Source of the DNA: Pseudomonas benzenivorans
GTDB taxonomy: Bacteria > Pseudomonadota > Gammaproteobacteria > Pseudomonadales > Pseudomonadaceae
Direction: 5' to 3'
DNA length: 64,000 nt
NCBI RefSeq assembly: GCF_033547155.1
Contig: NZ_CP137892.1
Coordinates: forward strand, 186,001-250,000
The position numbers were made by a program, and so were the translations under genes. Positions 54,104-63,877 of this stretch are shown here, piece by piece (position 1 is the stretch's first letter; the number at the start of each line of letters is the position of its first letter). The notes below the pieces were generated by a model, which worked only from the letters and a program-made list of their open reading frames with translations, made no database searches and was not told where the DNA came from.

Positions 54104-55071
54104 TGCGTGTCACTCTGCAACCTTCAGGCGCGGTGCTCGAGGCTCGGCCCGGTGAGCGCATCCTCGACGCCGCCCGGCGCCTGGGCTACGACTGCCCGCA
54201 AAGCTGCCGCAACGGCAACTGCCATATCTGCGCGGCATTGCTGGTCGAGGGGCGGGTGCGTCAGGGCGATGCCGAACTGGATCATGGCGAGCTGCTCACC
54301 TGCCTGGCCGAGCCGCTGGGCGACTGCGTGCTGCACTGGGACGGGGTGATGGCGCCCGGCGAACTGGCGGTGCGCGAGCTGAGCTGCCAGCTGATCGCCT
54401 GCGAGGCGGTGGGCGGCGACGTGTTCCGCGTGCAGCTGCGTACGCCGGCGGGCAAGAACCCGCGCTATCACGCCGGCCAGTACCTGCTGCTGCAGCGCGA
54501 GGACGGCGAGTTCGCCGCCTTTTCCCTGGCCTCGGCGCCGCACCGCGGCCGCGAGCTGGAGCTGCATATCCTGGCCCGCGACGAGGCGACCCGCGGTCTG
54601 CTGGCCTTCCTCCGTGGCCAGGGCTTTGCCCGGGTGCAGTTGCCGTTCGGCGACACCCACCTGGCCGAGCTGCCGGAGGGCCCGCTGGTGCTGATCGCCG
54701 CCGGCACCGGCATGGCACAGATGCACAGTCTGATCGAGCATTGTCGCGCCGCCGGCTTCAAGCATCCGGTGCACCTGTACTGGGGTGCCCGGCGGCCCGA
54801 GGATTTCTACCAGCTGCCGTGCTGGAGCGATTGGCAGGGGCTGGACAATCTGTTCCTGCACCAGGTGGTCAGCGACCAGTGTGGCTGGGCGGGCCGCTGC
54901 GGCCTGCTGCACGAGGCGGTGCGCGAGGACTTCGCCGACCTCAAGCCGCTGCACGTCTACGCCAGCGGCTCGCCGGCGATGGTCTACGCGACCCTGGATG
55001 CGCTGGTCGAGGCCGGCATGGACGCGCACCAGATGCGTGCCGACGTGTTCGCCTATGCACCCAGGGGCTGA
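54103..55071 (+). CDS. Ferredoxin/FAD/NAD(P)H reductase (CDP-6-deoxy-glucoseen reductase-like)
   Basis: 322 residues in three domains. A plant-type 2Fe-2S ferredoxin has the cluster cysteines in SCRNGNCHIC plus a fourth in LLTCLA; the FAD domain has RYHAGQYLLL and AFSLASAP; the NAD domain has LIAAGTGMAQMHSL and YASGSPAMVY. Often named UbiB/Fre-like in Pseudomonas, but its electron acceptor is unknown. Coupling to ubiD by TGATG hints at a quinone-related role. Confidence 0.85.
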   Translation: MRVTLQPSGAVLEARPGERILDAARRLGYDCPQSCRNGNCHICAALLVEGRVRQGDAELDHGELLTCLAEPLGDCVLHWDGVMAPGELAVRELSCQLIACEAVGGDVFRVQLRTPAGKNPRYHAGQYLLLQREDGEFAAFSLASAPHRGRELELHILARDEATRGLLAFLRGQGFARVQLPFGDTHLAELPEGPLVLIAAGTGMAQMHSLIEHCRAAGFKHPVHLYWGARRPEDFYQLPCWSDWQGLDNLFLHQVVSDQCGWAGRCGLLHEAVREDFADLKPLHVYASGSPAMVYATLDALVEAGMDAHQMRADVFAYAPRG

Positions 55072-55083
55072 GCGCCGTTCATG

Positions 55084-55112
55084 AAAAAGGCCGCCAGTTT
55101 GGCGGCCTTTTT
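55084..55112. terminator. Bidirectional intrinsic terminator (reductase and quinone oxidoreductase genes)
   Basis: AAAAAGGCCGCCA pairs with TGGCGGCCTTTTT. Both convergent genes end within 15 bases of it. Confidence 0.92.
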
Positions 55113-55124
55113 CGTTGGCGCGGT

Positions 55125-56102
55125 CTACCTGACCCGGACCACCAGCTTGCCCACCGCCTGGCGCCGCCCGAGGCAGTCGATCGCCGCGCCGGCCTGTTCC
55201 AGCGCGAAGGTCTGCGAGACCAGCGGCTTGAGTTTGCCCTCGGCATGCCAAGCGAACAGCTGCCGGAAGTTGGTGGCGTTGTCCTGGGGCTGGCGCTGGG
55301 CGAAGGCGCCCCAGAACACCCCGACCACCGCAGCGCCCTTGAGCAGGGCCAGGTTGACCGGCAGTTCGGGGATGCGCCCGCTGGCGAAGCCGACCACCAG
55401 CAGGCGGCCGTTCCAGGCGATGCTGCGGATGGCGGCGTCGAACAGGTCGCCGCCCACCGGGTCGTAGATCACGTCGGCGCCCTGACCGCCGGTCAGGCGC
55501 TTTACCTCGTCCTTCAGGCTCTGCTCGCTGTAGTCGATCAGTTCGTCGGCCCCCGCGGCCCTGGCCACCTCCAGTTTCTCCGCGTTGCTGGCCGCGGCGA
55601 TCACCCTGGCGCCCATGGCCTTGCCGATCTCCACCGCGGCCAGGCCGACGCCGCCGGAGGCGCCGAGTACCAGCAGGGTCTCGCCGGGTTGCAGCTTGCC
55701 CCGCTGCTTGAGTGCGTGCATCGAGGTGCCGTAGGTCATGCCGAAGGCGGCGGCGCTGACGAAGTCCATGCTCGGCGGAACGGGCATGACGTTGTAGCCG
55801 GGCACCGCGACCTGTTCGGCGAAGCTGCCCCAACCGGTCAGGGCCATGACCCGGTCGCCGACCTTGAGGTGGCCGACCTTCTCGCCGACCGCCTTCACCA
55901 CGCCGGCGGCTTCGCCGCCCGGGGAGAAGGGGAAGGGCGGCTTGAACTGGTACTTGCCTTCGATGATCAGGGTGTCGGGGAAGTTGACCCCGGCGGCGTG
56001 GATCTCGAGGAGCACTTCGTTCTTCTTCGGCTCGGGGTCGGGGGCATCTTCCAGGACCAGGGTTTCGGCGGGGCCGAAGGCTTTGCACAGCACGGCTTTC
56101 AT
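55125..56102 (-). CDS. NADPH:quinone oxidoreductase family protein (zinc-free MDR)
   Basis: 325 residues of the medium-chain dehydrogenase/reductase fold. MKAVLCKAFGPAETLVLEDA at the start, FPFSPGGEAAGVVKAVGEKV, and the NADPH loop VLGASGGVGLAAVEIGKAMG. The catalytic zinc cysteines are absent, as in quinone oxidoreductases. AGAGGA stands before the ATG. Longer frame to 56219 is spurious. Confidence 0.92.
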   Translation of the reverse strand: MKAVLCKAFGPAETLVLEDAPDPEPKKNEVLLEIHAAGVNFPDTLIIEGKYQFKPPFPFSPGGEAAGVVKAVGEKVGHLKVGDRVMALTGWGSFAEQVAVPGYNVMPVPPSMDFVSAAAFGMTYGTSMHALKQRGKLQPGETLLVLGASGGVGLAAVEIGKAMGARVIAAASNAEKLEVARAAGADELIDYSEQSLKDEVKRLTGGQGADVIYDPVGGDLFDAAIRSIAWNGRLLVVGFASGRIPELPVNLALLKGAAVVGVFWGAFAQRQPQDNATNFRQLFAWHAEGKLKPLVSQTFALEQAGAAIDCLGRRQAVGKLVVRVR

Positions 56103-56257
56103 CGGATTCGTCCTCTTGGGGTATGGCCCGCAGTGTAGGAAGGCGGTTCCGGCGGTCAACGAGCATGGCCCGGCCTGATGGCGCGGCATAAGCATCGGGC
56201 TTGGGCGCCGGCCCGGCAATGGCTATGCTAGGGCGCAACCTAGTGGAGATCTCGCTC

Positions 56258-56662
56258 GTGAAAGTCCTTATCGCTGCACTGTTCGCCCTGTCGCTGCCCC
56301 TGTCGGCCCTGGCCGAAGAGGAGGAGAAGGCCGCCGCACCGCAGGTGATCTACCACAACCTGTTCCCGGCCCTGGTCGGCAACTTCGGCAGTGGGCCGAA
56401 GCTGAAGTTCTACAAGGCCGATGTGGCGCTACGGGTCAGCGGGCCCGAGGCTCAGGCCAAGGTGACGCACCATGAGCCGCTGATCCGCAATCAGCTGGTG
56501 ATGCTGTTCGCCCAGCAGACCGAGGAAGGCCTGAGTGCGCCGGATGCCAAGGAGGTCCTGCGTCAGGAGGCGTTGAAGCAGGTGCAACAGGTGCTCACCC
56601 AGGAAGAGGGGCTGCCGGTGGTCGAGGACCTGCTGTTCAACAACCTGATCCTGCAGCGCTGA
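56258..56662 (+). CDS. FliL-like secreted protein (not in a flagellar operon)
   Basis: 134 residues from a GTG at 56258. A clear signal peptide (VLIAALFALSLPLSALA) precedes a mature part that starts EEEEKAAAPQVIYHNLFPAL; VALRVSGPEAQAKVTHHEPL and LIRNQLVMLFAQQT are FliL-like. The family resemblance is moderate; no flagellar neighbours here. Probably periplasmic. GGAG lies 10 bases upstream. Confidence 0.7.
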   Translation: MKVLIAALFALSLPLSALAEEEEKAAAPQVIYHNLFPALVGNFGSGPKLKFYKADVALRVSGPEAQAKVTHHEPLIRNQLVMLFAQQTEEGLSAPDAKEVLRQEALKQVQQVLTQEEGLPVVEDLLFNNLILQR

Positions 56663-56687
56663 CGAGGGGCTGCGCGGCGCCCTGCAC

Positions 56688-57137
56688 CTAGCGCAGGGCG
56701 AGGATGGCTGCCCACTGCTCGGCGTTGACCGGCATCACCGACAGACGGCTGCCGCGCTGCACCAGGGGCAGCTCGAGCAGGGCGCTTTGCTGCTTCAGTT
56801 CGGCCAGCGGGATGACCCGGGCGAAGGCCTCGACGAAGCGCACGTCGACCGCGCTCCAGGGGTTCTTCTCGGCGCTGGCCTTGGCGTCGAAGTAGTGGCT
56901 GTGCGGGTCGAGCGCGCTCGGATCGGTATAGGCCGTCCGGCTGATGGCAGCGATCCCGGCGATGCCGGGCTCGGGGCAGCTGGAGTGATAGAAGAAGAAC
57001 TCGTCGCCGGCCTGCATACTGCGCAGGAAGTTGCGCGCCTGGTAGTTGCGCACCCCGTCCCAGCGGGTTTCGCCGAGGCGCTGCAGGTCGTGGATGGAGA
57101 GTTCGTCCGGTTCCGATTTCATCAGCCAGTAAGGCAT
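56688..57137 (-). CDS. EVE domain protein
   Basis: 149 residues, a PUA-like EVE domain. MPYWLMKSEPDELSIHDL at the start, WDGVRNYQARNFLRSM, DEFFFYHSSCPEPGIAGIA and AYTDPSALDPHSHYFD are family hallmarks. EVE domains bind modified bases in DNA or RNA. ATG at 57137 is the homology start; an upstream in-frame ATG adds nine residues. Convergent with the FliL-like gene. Confidence 0.9.
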   Translation of the reverse strand: MPYWLMKSEPDELSIHDLQRLGETRWDGVRNYQARNFLRSMQAGDEFFFYHSSCPEPGIAGIAAISRTAYTDPSALDPHSHYFDAKASAEKNPWSAVDVRFVEAFARVIPLAELKQQSALLELPLVQRGSRLSVMPVNAEQWAAILALR

Positions 57138-57335
57138 GAACTTTGCTCCCTTTGCTCGGTCCATTTAGCGAACCTATGGTCGTAAGTGCAGTCGACAACC
57201 GTTTGGCGCCTGATATTGCGAGGTGCTCGAGGTTGGCCGACAATGCCGGCCCTCGCGCCAGGCAGCTCATTCGGCCGATAAGAAAAACGCCGCCGGTCCA
57301 CCGTGCGCAGTGTGCCTTGAAGGGGGAGGCATTCG

Positions 57336-57467
57336 ATGAAACGCAAGCCAGATCTACTGTGGGTATTGGTCATACTGTTCAGCCTGGGCATGGTTACTAC
57401 GGGTTACACCCAGAGCCTGTGGGAGCGCCAGAGTCAGGCGCCCGCCGAGGTCACCCAGCAGCCCTGA
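57336..57467 (+). CDS. 43-residue single-helix membrane protein
   Basis: MKRKPDLLWVLVILFSLGMV begins a single hydrophobic helix after a basic start, then a short hydrophilic tail ending in QQP. A strong Shine-Dalgarno (AAGGGGGAGG) lies 6 bases before the ATG, which supports translation despite the size. Function unknown. Between the divergent EVE gene and the convergent ygfA gene. Confidence 0.7.
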   Translation: MKRKPDLLWVLVILFSLGMVTTGYTQSLWERQSQAPAEVTQQP

Positions 57468-57523
57468 GGCCGCAAGCCCTGGCATCCCGGCGCCGCGGTT
57501 GACGCGGTGCCGGGATGCCGCCT

Positions 57524-58120
57524 TCAGTACCAGCCCTTGTCCGTCACCGTCGCCTCGAGCGGCACGTCCCAGCTGGCCATGGTCAGCCGATCCACCTGCT
57601 GGCATTCGTGGGCCAGGCCCAACAGGGTCGGCTTGTGCCAATTTTTGCGCATGTCGCGATAGCCGAGGCTGCGGTCGTAGAAACCGCCGCCCATGCCCAG
57701 GCGGCCGCCATGGCGGTCGAAACCGACCAGCGGCAGCAGGATCAGATCCAGTGCCCAGATCTTGCGCTGCTGCGCCCGGCTGCGCTTGGGCTCGGGAATG
57801 CGGAAGCGGTTCGGGATCATTTTTTCGTGAGCGCGTACTCGCTGGAACACCATCTTGCTGCGCGGCCAATGGTTGAGCACCGGCAGGTAGGTGGCCTTGC
57901 CGCGCCGCTGGGCGGCGCGCAGCAGTGGCCTGGGGTCGATCTCGCCGTCGTTGGGCAGGTACAGGGCGATGTGCCGCGCGCGGCGAAAGCGTGGGTGATG
58001 GCTCAGTTGGCGATACAGGCCCTGCGCGGCGCGGCGCTGGGCCGGTGCGTCGAGGGCGCTGCGGGCCTTGCGCAGCAGGCGGCGCAGTTGCGCACGGGTC
58101 AGGTCGTTGGCTTCGAGCAT
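57524..58120 (-). CDS. 5-formyltetrahydrofolate cyclo-ligase (YgfA)
   Basis: 198 residues; turns 5-formyl-THF into methenyl-THF with ATP. RAQLRRLLRKARSALDAPAQ at the start, YLPNDGEIDPRPLLRAA, LLPLVGFDRHGGRLGMGGGFYD (ATP/substrate loop) are family hallmarks. The start at 58120 (MLEANDLT) is likely; the longer frame runs into the 6S RNA. Downstream of 6S RNA as in E. coli and P. aeruginosa. Confidence 0.93.
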   Translation of the reverse strand: MLEANDLTRAQLRRLLRKARSALDAPAQRRAAQGLYRQLSHHPRFRRARHIALYLPNDGEIDPRPLLRAAQRRGKATYLPVLNHWPRSKMVFQRVRAHEKMIPNRFRIPEPKRSRAQQRKIWALDLILLPLVGFDRHGGRLGMGGGFYDRSLGYRDMRKNWHKPTLLGLAHECQQVDRLTMASWDVPLEATVTDKGWY

Positions 58121-58169
58121 ATCAGGCAGGATACCGGTTGCCGGGGCAGGGCAGCAGGCAGAAAGAGGT

Positions 58170-58346
58170 GGCTCCCCGACGTGCCGCTGTCGGTTTAGCC
58201 CTTGAACCCGAGAGTTCAAGGTGGAGGTTGCAGGAGGCGTTAAGGCTTTCCGTCAGGCGGACATGCACACCTGCCTCAACATGCAACCCCCGGGTTTGTG
58301 CGTATCGGCTCAGGGACATCACCGACTGGCGCACACTCCAGGGAGC
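58170..58346 (-). ncRNA. ssrS: 6S RNA (ssrS)
   Basis: About 177 nt. On the minus strand the 5' end GCTCCCTGGAGTGTGCGCC pairs with the 3' segment GGCACGTCGGGGAGC to form the long closing stem, and a TTGAACTCTCGGGTTCAA hairpin sits in the second half. It mimics an open promoter and traps RpoD-RNA polymerase in stationary phase. Position between zapA and ygfA is the conserved one. A TATACT -10 box lies 7 bases upstream of the 5' end. The 3' end is uncertain by several bases. Confidence 0.88.
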
Positions 58347-58352
58347 GGCGCC

Positions 58353-58358
58353 AGTATA
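58353..58358 (-). promoter_or_regulatory. -10 box of the 6S RNA promoter
   Basis: TATACT preceded by GGG on the minus strand, spaced for a start at 58346. A TTGCAA that could serve as -35 is 15 bases upstream and touches the zapA 3' end. Confidence 0.65.
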
Positions 58359-58379
58359 CCCGAAACCGTGGCGTTGCAA

Positions 58380-58694
58380 TCAGGCACCTTGGCCATCGCC
58401 GTCATTGGCCAGAGCAAGGTCGACCCGCTCGAGCAGGCTGCGCACCTGGTTGCGGGTCGAACTCGAATGCTGCTCCAGGTCTTGCTGCTTGTGCAGCAGC
58501 TCATGGGAGATGTTCAGGGCGGCCATCACGGCGATGCGGTCGGCGCCGATGACCTTGCCGCTGGAGCGGATCTCGCGCATCTTGCCATCCAGGTAGCGCG
58601 CAGCACTTTCCAGGTTGGCGCGTTCGTCCGGCGGACAGGCGATGCAATATTCTTTGTCCAGGATGTGGACGGTGACGGTATTCGACTGGGTCAT
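58380..58694 (-). CDS. zapA: Cell division protein ZapA
   Basis: 104 residues. The N-terminal globular part (NTVTVHILDKEYCIACPPDE, LESAARYLDGKMREIRS) is followed by a C-terminal coiled coil. ZapA bundles FtsZ filaments at midcell. Overlaps the TIGR02449 coiled-coil gene by 4 bases upstream; 6S RNA follows 34 bases downstream. Confidence 0.93.
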   Translation of the reverse strand: MTQSNTVTVHILDKEYCIACPPDERANLESAARYLDGKMREIRSSGKVIGADRIAVMAALNISHELLHKQQDLEQHSSSTRNQVRSLLERVDLALANDGDGQGA

Positions 58695-58900
58695 GAGTCC
58701 TGCTCCAGGGCTTTGAGGCGCGAAATCATCGATTCGACCTTGTGCCGGGCCATTTCGTTCTTTTCGATCAGATGGGCGCGTTCTTCGCGCCAGGCCTTTT
58801 CATTCGCCAGGAGGAGTCGGTTGTGGGCCTTAAGCTGCTCGACGCGCTGGATCAGCAGGTCCAGCTTGGTCGTAAGGGCGTGCAGATCGGCGTCTTCCAT
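58691..58900 (-). CDS. TIGR02449 ZapB-like coiled-coil protein
   Basis: 69 residues, nearly all one coiled coil (LTTKLDLLIQRVEQLKAHNR, RHKVESMISRLKALEQ). ATGA overlap with zapA. Probably a partner of ZapA at the Z-ring, analogous to ZapB, but this is inferred from size and context. Confidence 0.8.
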   Translation of the reverse strand: MEDADLHALTTKLDLLIQRVEQLKAHNRLLLANEKAWREERAHLIEKNEMARHKVESMISRLKALEQDS

Positions 58901-59046
58901 GGGCTCTCGCTAAGGCAAGGATTGACCGGACTATATAGGCGCGACGGGCGATGGGGTCAAACCCGCCGATGGTCTTGCCGCGCCTGCCGGTGCTAGGATA
59001 CGAGGCCTCCATTCTAGTGATTGCGCCGTCTGGCGCCTAGTTATCT

Positions 59047-59598
59047 ATGTCGACTTCCAGTTCCGCCTACGCCGCCTTTGCCGCGCTGCTCGCCAGCAGC
59101 ACCAATCCCGTTTCCCCCGCCGAGTTGCACGGCCTGCTGCTGGGGCGCAGCTGCGCCGGCGCCGGCTTCGATGTCGACGGCTGGCTGGTGGACGCCGCCG
59201 AGTTGCTGGGCGAGGCCCCGCAGGACAACGTGCGCCAGGCGCTGATCGGCCTACAGGAGATGGTCAAGGGCGAGCTGGCCGGCGACGAGATCGCCGTGGT
59301 GCTGTTGCTGCCGCCGGACGAGGCGCCGCTGCAGGAGCGGGCCAAGGCCCTGGGCCAGTGGTGTCAGGGCTTTCTCGGCGGCTTCGGCCTGACCGCCGGC
59401 GACCAGGCCCTGAGCGCCGAGGCCATGGAGGTGCTGCAGGACCTGTCGGCCATCGCCCAGGTGCAGAATGCCCTGGAGGAGTCGGAGGACGGCGAGAACG
59501 ACTATATGGAAGTGATGGAATACCTGCGCGTCGCCCCGCTGCTGCTGTTCAGCGAGTGCGCCAAGCCGGTGGCGGCCGCCAAGCCGTCGCTGCACTGA
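59047..59598 (+). CDS. UPF0149 family protein (YgfB)
   Basis: 183 residues. [28 protein letters not shown] and [20 protein letters not shown] are the UPF0149/YgfB signature. In P. aeruginosa YgfB affects the AlpA regulator and antibiotic tolerance. It leads the conserved ygfB-pepP-ubiH-visC cluster. Divergent from the ZapB-like gene. Confidence 0.93.
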   Translation: MSTSSSAYAAFAALLASSTNPVSPAELHGLLLGRSCAGAGFDVDGWLVDAAELLGEAPQDNVRQALIGLQEMVKGELAGDEIAVVLLLPPDEAPLQERAKALGQWCQGFLGGFGLTAGDQALSAEAMEVLQDLSAIAQVQNALEESEDGENDYMEVMEYLRVAPLLLFSECAKPVAAAKPSLH

Positions 59599-59632
59599 CT
59601 CCTCCCCCCCCTCGCACTGGACCGTCCTGCCC

Positions 59633-60967
<1,335 letters not shown>

Positions 60968-60971
60968 GGCC

Positions 60972-62159
60972 ATGTCGCGGGTCAACCTGGCGATCATCGG
61001 CGGCGGCCTGGTCGGCGCCAGCCTGGCCCTGGCCCTGCAGGCTGCGGCCAAGGCGCGCGGTTGGCAGATCTTCCTGATCGAGGCCTTCACCCCCGGCGAG
61101 GGTTACCAGCCCAGTTACGATGCGCGCGCCACCGCGCTGTCCTATGGTTCGCAGCAGATCTACCAGCGCCTGGGTATCTGGCAGCAGATTGCCCGGCGCG
61201 CCGAGCCGATCCAGCAGATCCATGTCTCCGACCGTGGCCGCTTCGCCGCGGCGCGTCTCAGCGCGCTGGAGGAGGGGGTGCCGGCGCTGGGCTACGTGGC
61301 GGAGAACGCCTGGCTCGGCCAGTGCCTGTGGCAGGCCCTCGACGCCGAAGTGGTCAGCTGGCGTAGCCCGGCCCAGGTGACCCGGCTGGAGGCGCTGGCG
61401 GACGGCTACCGACTGACCCTGGACGACGAGTCCTGCTTGGAGTGCGACCTGGCGGTGCTGGCCGACGGCGGCCGCTCGGGGTTGCGCGAGCAGCTCGGCA
61501 TCGGCGTCAGCCATCGGCCCTATGGGCAGAGTGCGCTGATTGCCAATCTCACGCCGCAGGAAGCCCACCGCGGCCAGGCCTTCGAGCGCTTCACCGAGGA
61601 CGGGCCCATGGCCCTGCTGCCGCTGCCGGAGAACCGCTGCGCCTTGGTCTGGACGCGGGCCGAGGCAGACGCCGAGCGTTTGCTGCGCCTGGGCGAGACG
61701 GCCTTTCGCGACGAGCTGCAGCAGGTCTTCGGCTATCGCCTCGGCGCCATTCGCCAGGTCGGTGCCCGCCACCTCTACCCCCTGGTGCTGACCGAGGCCC
61801 AGGAGCAGGTGCGCCCGCACCTGGTGGTGCTCGGCAATGCCGCCCACAGCCTGCACCCGATCGCCGGTCAGGGCTACAACCTGTCCCTGCGCGATACCCA
61901 GGCCCTGGCCGAGGCGCTGTTGGCCAGCCGTGCGCCGTTGGGCGATTTCGCCGTACTGCAGGGCTACCTGCGGCGGCAGCGGGGCGATCAGCAGCTGACC
62001 CTGGGCTTCTCCGACCGGGTCACCCGGCTGTTCAGCAATGGCGAGCCGCTGCTCGCCGCCGGGCGCAATATCGGCCTGCTCGGCCTGGATCTGCTGCCGC
62101 CGGCCAAGCGCTGGTTCGCCCGCCAGGCCATGGGCCTGGGCACCCGCGCGCAGCCTTGA
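60972..62159 (+). CDS. ubiH: 2-octaprenyl-6-methoxyphenol hydroxylase UbiH
   Basis: 395 residues; FAD monooxygenase of ubiquinone synthesis. The FAD loop IIGGGLVGASLALAL is at the start, the DG motif in VLADGGRSGLR, and VLGNAAHSLHPIAGQGYNLSLRD near residue 290; the Asn in GNAAHS is typical of UbiH rather than UbiI or UbiF. Member of the pepP-ubiH operon. Confidence 0.94.
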   Translation: MSRVNLAIIGGGLVGASLALALQAAAKARGWQIFLIEAFTPGEGYQPSYDARATALSYGSQQIYQRLGIWQQIARRAEPIQQIHVSDRGRFAAARLSALEEGVPALGYVAENAWLGQCLWQALDAEVVSWRSPAQVTRLEALADGYRLTLDDESCLECDLAVLADGGRSGLREQLGIGVSHRPYGQSALIANLTPQEAHRGQAFERFTEDGPMALLPLPENRCALVWTRAEADAERLLRLGETAFRDELQQVFGYRLGAIRQVGARHLYPLVLTEAQEQVRPHLVVLGNAAHSLHPIAGQGYNLSLRDTQALAEALLASRAPLGDFAVLQGYLRRQRGDQQLTLGFSDRVTRLFSNGEPLLAAGRNIGLLGLDLLPPAKRWFARQAMGLGTRAQP

Positions 62160-62167
62160 GTCGGCGC

Positions 62168-62650
62168 ATGGACACGGGCCGCTCGGCGCGCAAGGCGCGC
62201 TGGTTGCGCTGGGCGCTGAACCTCTACCCGCCCTACCTGGGCGCCGGCATCCGGGTGCGGCATATAGGCGCGGACTGGCGCCTGGTGCGGGTCAATCTGG
62301 GCCTGAGCTGGTACAACCGCAATTACGTCGGCACCCAGTTCGGCGGCAGCCTCTACGCGATGACCGATCCCTTCTTCATGCTCATGCTGCTGGAGAATCT
62401 CGGCGCCGATTACATTGTCTGGGACAAGGCCGCCAGCATCGACTTCGTCGCCCCGGGGCGTGGCCCGGTGTACGCCGAGTTCCGCCTCGACGACGCCCTG
62501 CTGGCGGAGGTTCGCGCCCGTACCGCCGGTGGCGATAAATACTTGCCCGAGTTGCAGGTCGAGGTGCGCGATGGCGCCGGCGAGCTGGTGGCGCGGGTGC
62601 ACAAGACCCTCTACGTGCGGCTCAAGCCCCGTGCGCGACAGGCTGATTAA
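62168..62650 (+). CDS. DUF4442 hotdog thioesterase-like protein
   Basis: 160 residues. WLRWALNLYPPYLGAGIRVR at the start, YNRNYVGTQFGGSLYAMTDP, KAASIDFVAPGRGPVYAEF: the DUF4442 hotdog pattern. Likely acyl-CoA thioesterase activity, untested. Between two ubiquinone hydroxylase genes, 8 bases after ubiH and 3 before the next, so cotranscribed. Confidence 0.87.
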   Translation: MDTGRSARKARWLRWALNLYPPYLGAGIRVRHIGADWRLVRVNLGLSWYNRNYVGTQFGGSLYAMTDPFFMLMLLENLGADYIVWDKAASIDFVAPGRGPVYAEFRLDDALLAEVRARTAGGDKYLPELQVEVRDGAGELVARVHKTLYVRLKPRARQAD

Positions 62651-62653
62651 GGA

Positions 62654-63877
62654 ATGGACATGGATGCGGATCTGATCATCGTCGGCGCCGGTATGGTCGG
62701 CAGCGCCCTGGCGTTGGCCCTGCAGGATGCCGGTCTGGAGATTCTGCTGGTGGACGGCGGGACGCTCAGCGTCGCCCCCTTCGAGCGCAGCGCGGCCTTC
62801 GAGCCGCGGGTCAGCGCGCTCTCGGCGGCCAGCCAGCGGGTGCTCGAGCGCCTCGGCGTGTGGCCGGGCATCGTCGCCCGGCGCGCCAGCGCCTATGCCG
62901 AGATGCGCGTGTGGGATGGCGCCGGCACCGGGCAGATCCACTTCAGCGCCGCCAGCGTGCACGCCGCAGTGCTCGGTCACATAGTCGAGAACCGCGTGGT
63001 GCAGGATGCCCTGCTCGAGCGCCTGCACGACAGCGACATCGGCCTGCTGGCTGGGGCGCGCCTGGAGCGCCTGCGCCGCTCCGGCGATGGCTGGCTGCTG
63101 AACCTGGCCGATGGCCGCGAATTGCGCACGCCGCTGCTGGTGGCCGCCGACGGCGCCCACTCGGCGGTGCGCCGTCTGGCCGGTTGCGCCACCCGCGAGT
63201 GGGATTACCTGCACCATGCCATCGTCACCAGCGTGCGCTGCACCGAGCCGCACCAGGCCACGGCCTGGCAGCGTTTCACCGACGACGGCCCGCTGGCCTT
63301 CCTGCCGCTCGACTCCGGCGACGACCAGCACTGGTGCTCGATCGTCTGGTCGGTGCTGCCGAGCGAGGCCGAGCGCCTGATGGCCCTGGACGACGGCGCC
63401 TTCTGTCGTGAGCTGGGCCGCGCCTTCGAGTTGCGCCTGGGCACGGTGCTGCACGCCGACAAGCGCCTGTGCATTCCGCTGCGCCAGCGCCACGCCAAGC
63501 GCTACGTGGAGGAGGGCTTGGCGCTGATCGGCGATGCCGCCCACAGCATTCATCCGTTGGCCGGGCAGGGGGTCAATCTCGGCTTCCTCGACGCCGCCGT
63601 GCTCGCCGAGGTGCTGGGGCATGCCCTGGGGCGCGGCGAGCGCCTGGCCGAGGAGCGGGTGCTGAGCCGCTACGAGCGCCGGCGCATGCCCCACAACCTG
63701 GCGATGATGGCGGCGATGGAGGGCTTCGAGCGATTGTTCCAGGCCGATCCGCTGCCGCTGCGCTGGCTGCGCAACGCCGGCCTCGACTGGGTCGATGGCC
63801 TGCCCGAGGCCAAGGCCCTGTTCGTTCGCCAGGCCCTCGGCCTGTCCGGCGACCTGCCCGAGCTGGCGCGCCCCTAG
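62654..63877 (+). CDS. UbiI/VisC-type FAD monooxygenase of ubiquinone synthesis
   Basis: 407 residues. FAD loop IIVGAGMVGSALALALQ, VAADGAHSAVRRLAG, and LIGDAAHSIHPLAGQGVNLG, all diagnostic of the UbiH/UbiI/UbiF family. The Asp in GDAAHS and length fit UbiI or UbiF; the two cannot be told apart here. Last gene of the ygfB-pepP-ubiH cluster; 123 bases follow it with nothing identified. Confidence 0.9.
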   Translation: MDMDADLIIVGAGMVGSALALALQDAGLEILLVDGGTLSVAPFERSAAFEPRVSALSAASQRVLERLGVWPGIVARRASAYAEMRVWDGAGTGQIHFSAASVHAAVLGHIVENRVVQDALLERLHDSDIGLLAGARLERLRRSGDGWLLNLADGRELRTPLLVAADGAHSAVRRLAGCATREWDYLHHAIVTSVRCTEPHQATAWQRFTDDGPLAFLPLDSGDDQHWCSIVWSVLPSEAERLMALDDGAFCRELGRAFELRLGTVLHADKRLCIPLRQRHAKRYVEEGLALIGDAAHSIHPLAGQGVNLGFLDAAVLAEVLGHALGRGERLAEERVLSRYERRRMPHNLAMMAAMEGFERLFQADPLPLRWLRNAGLDWVDGLPEAKALFVRQALGLSGDLPELARP

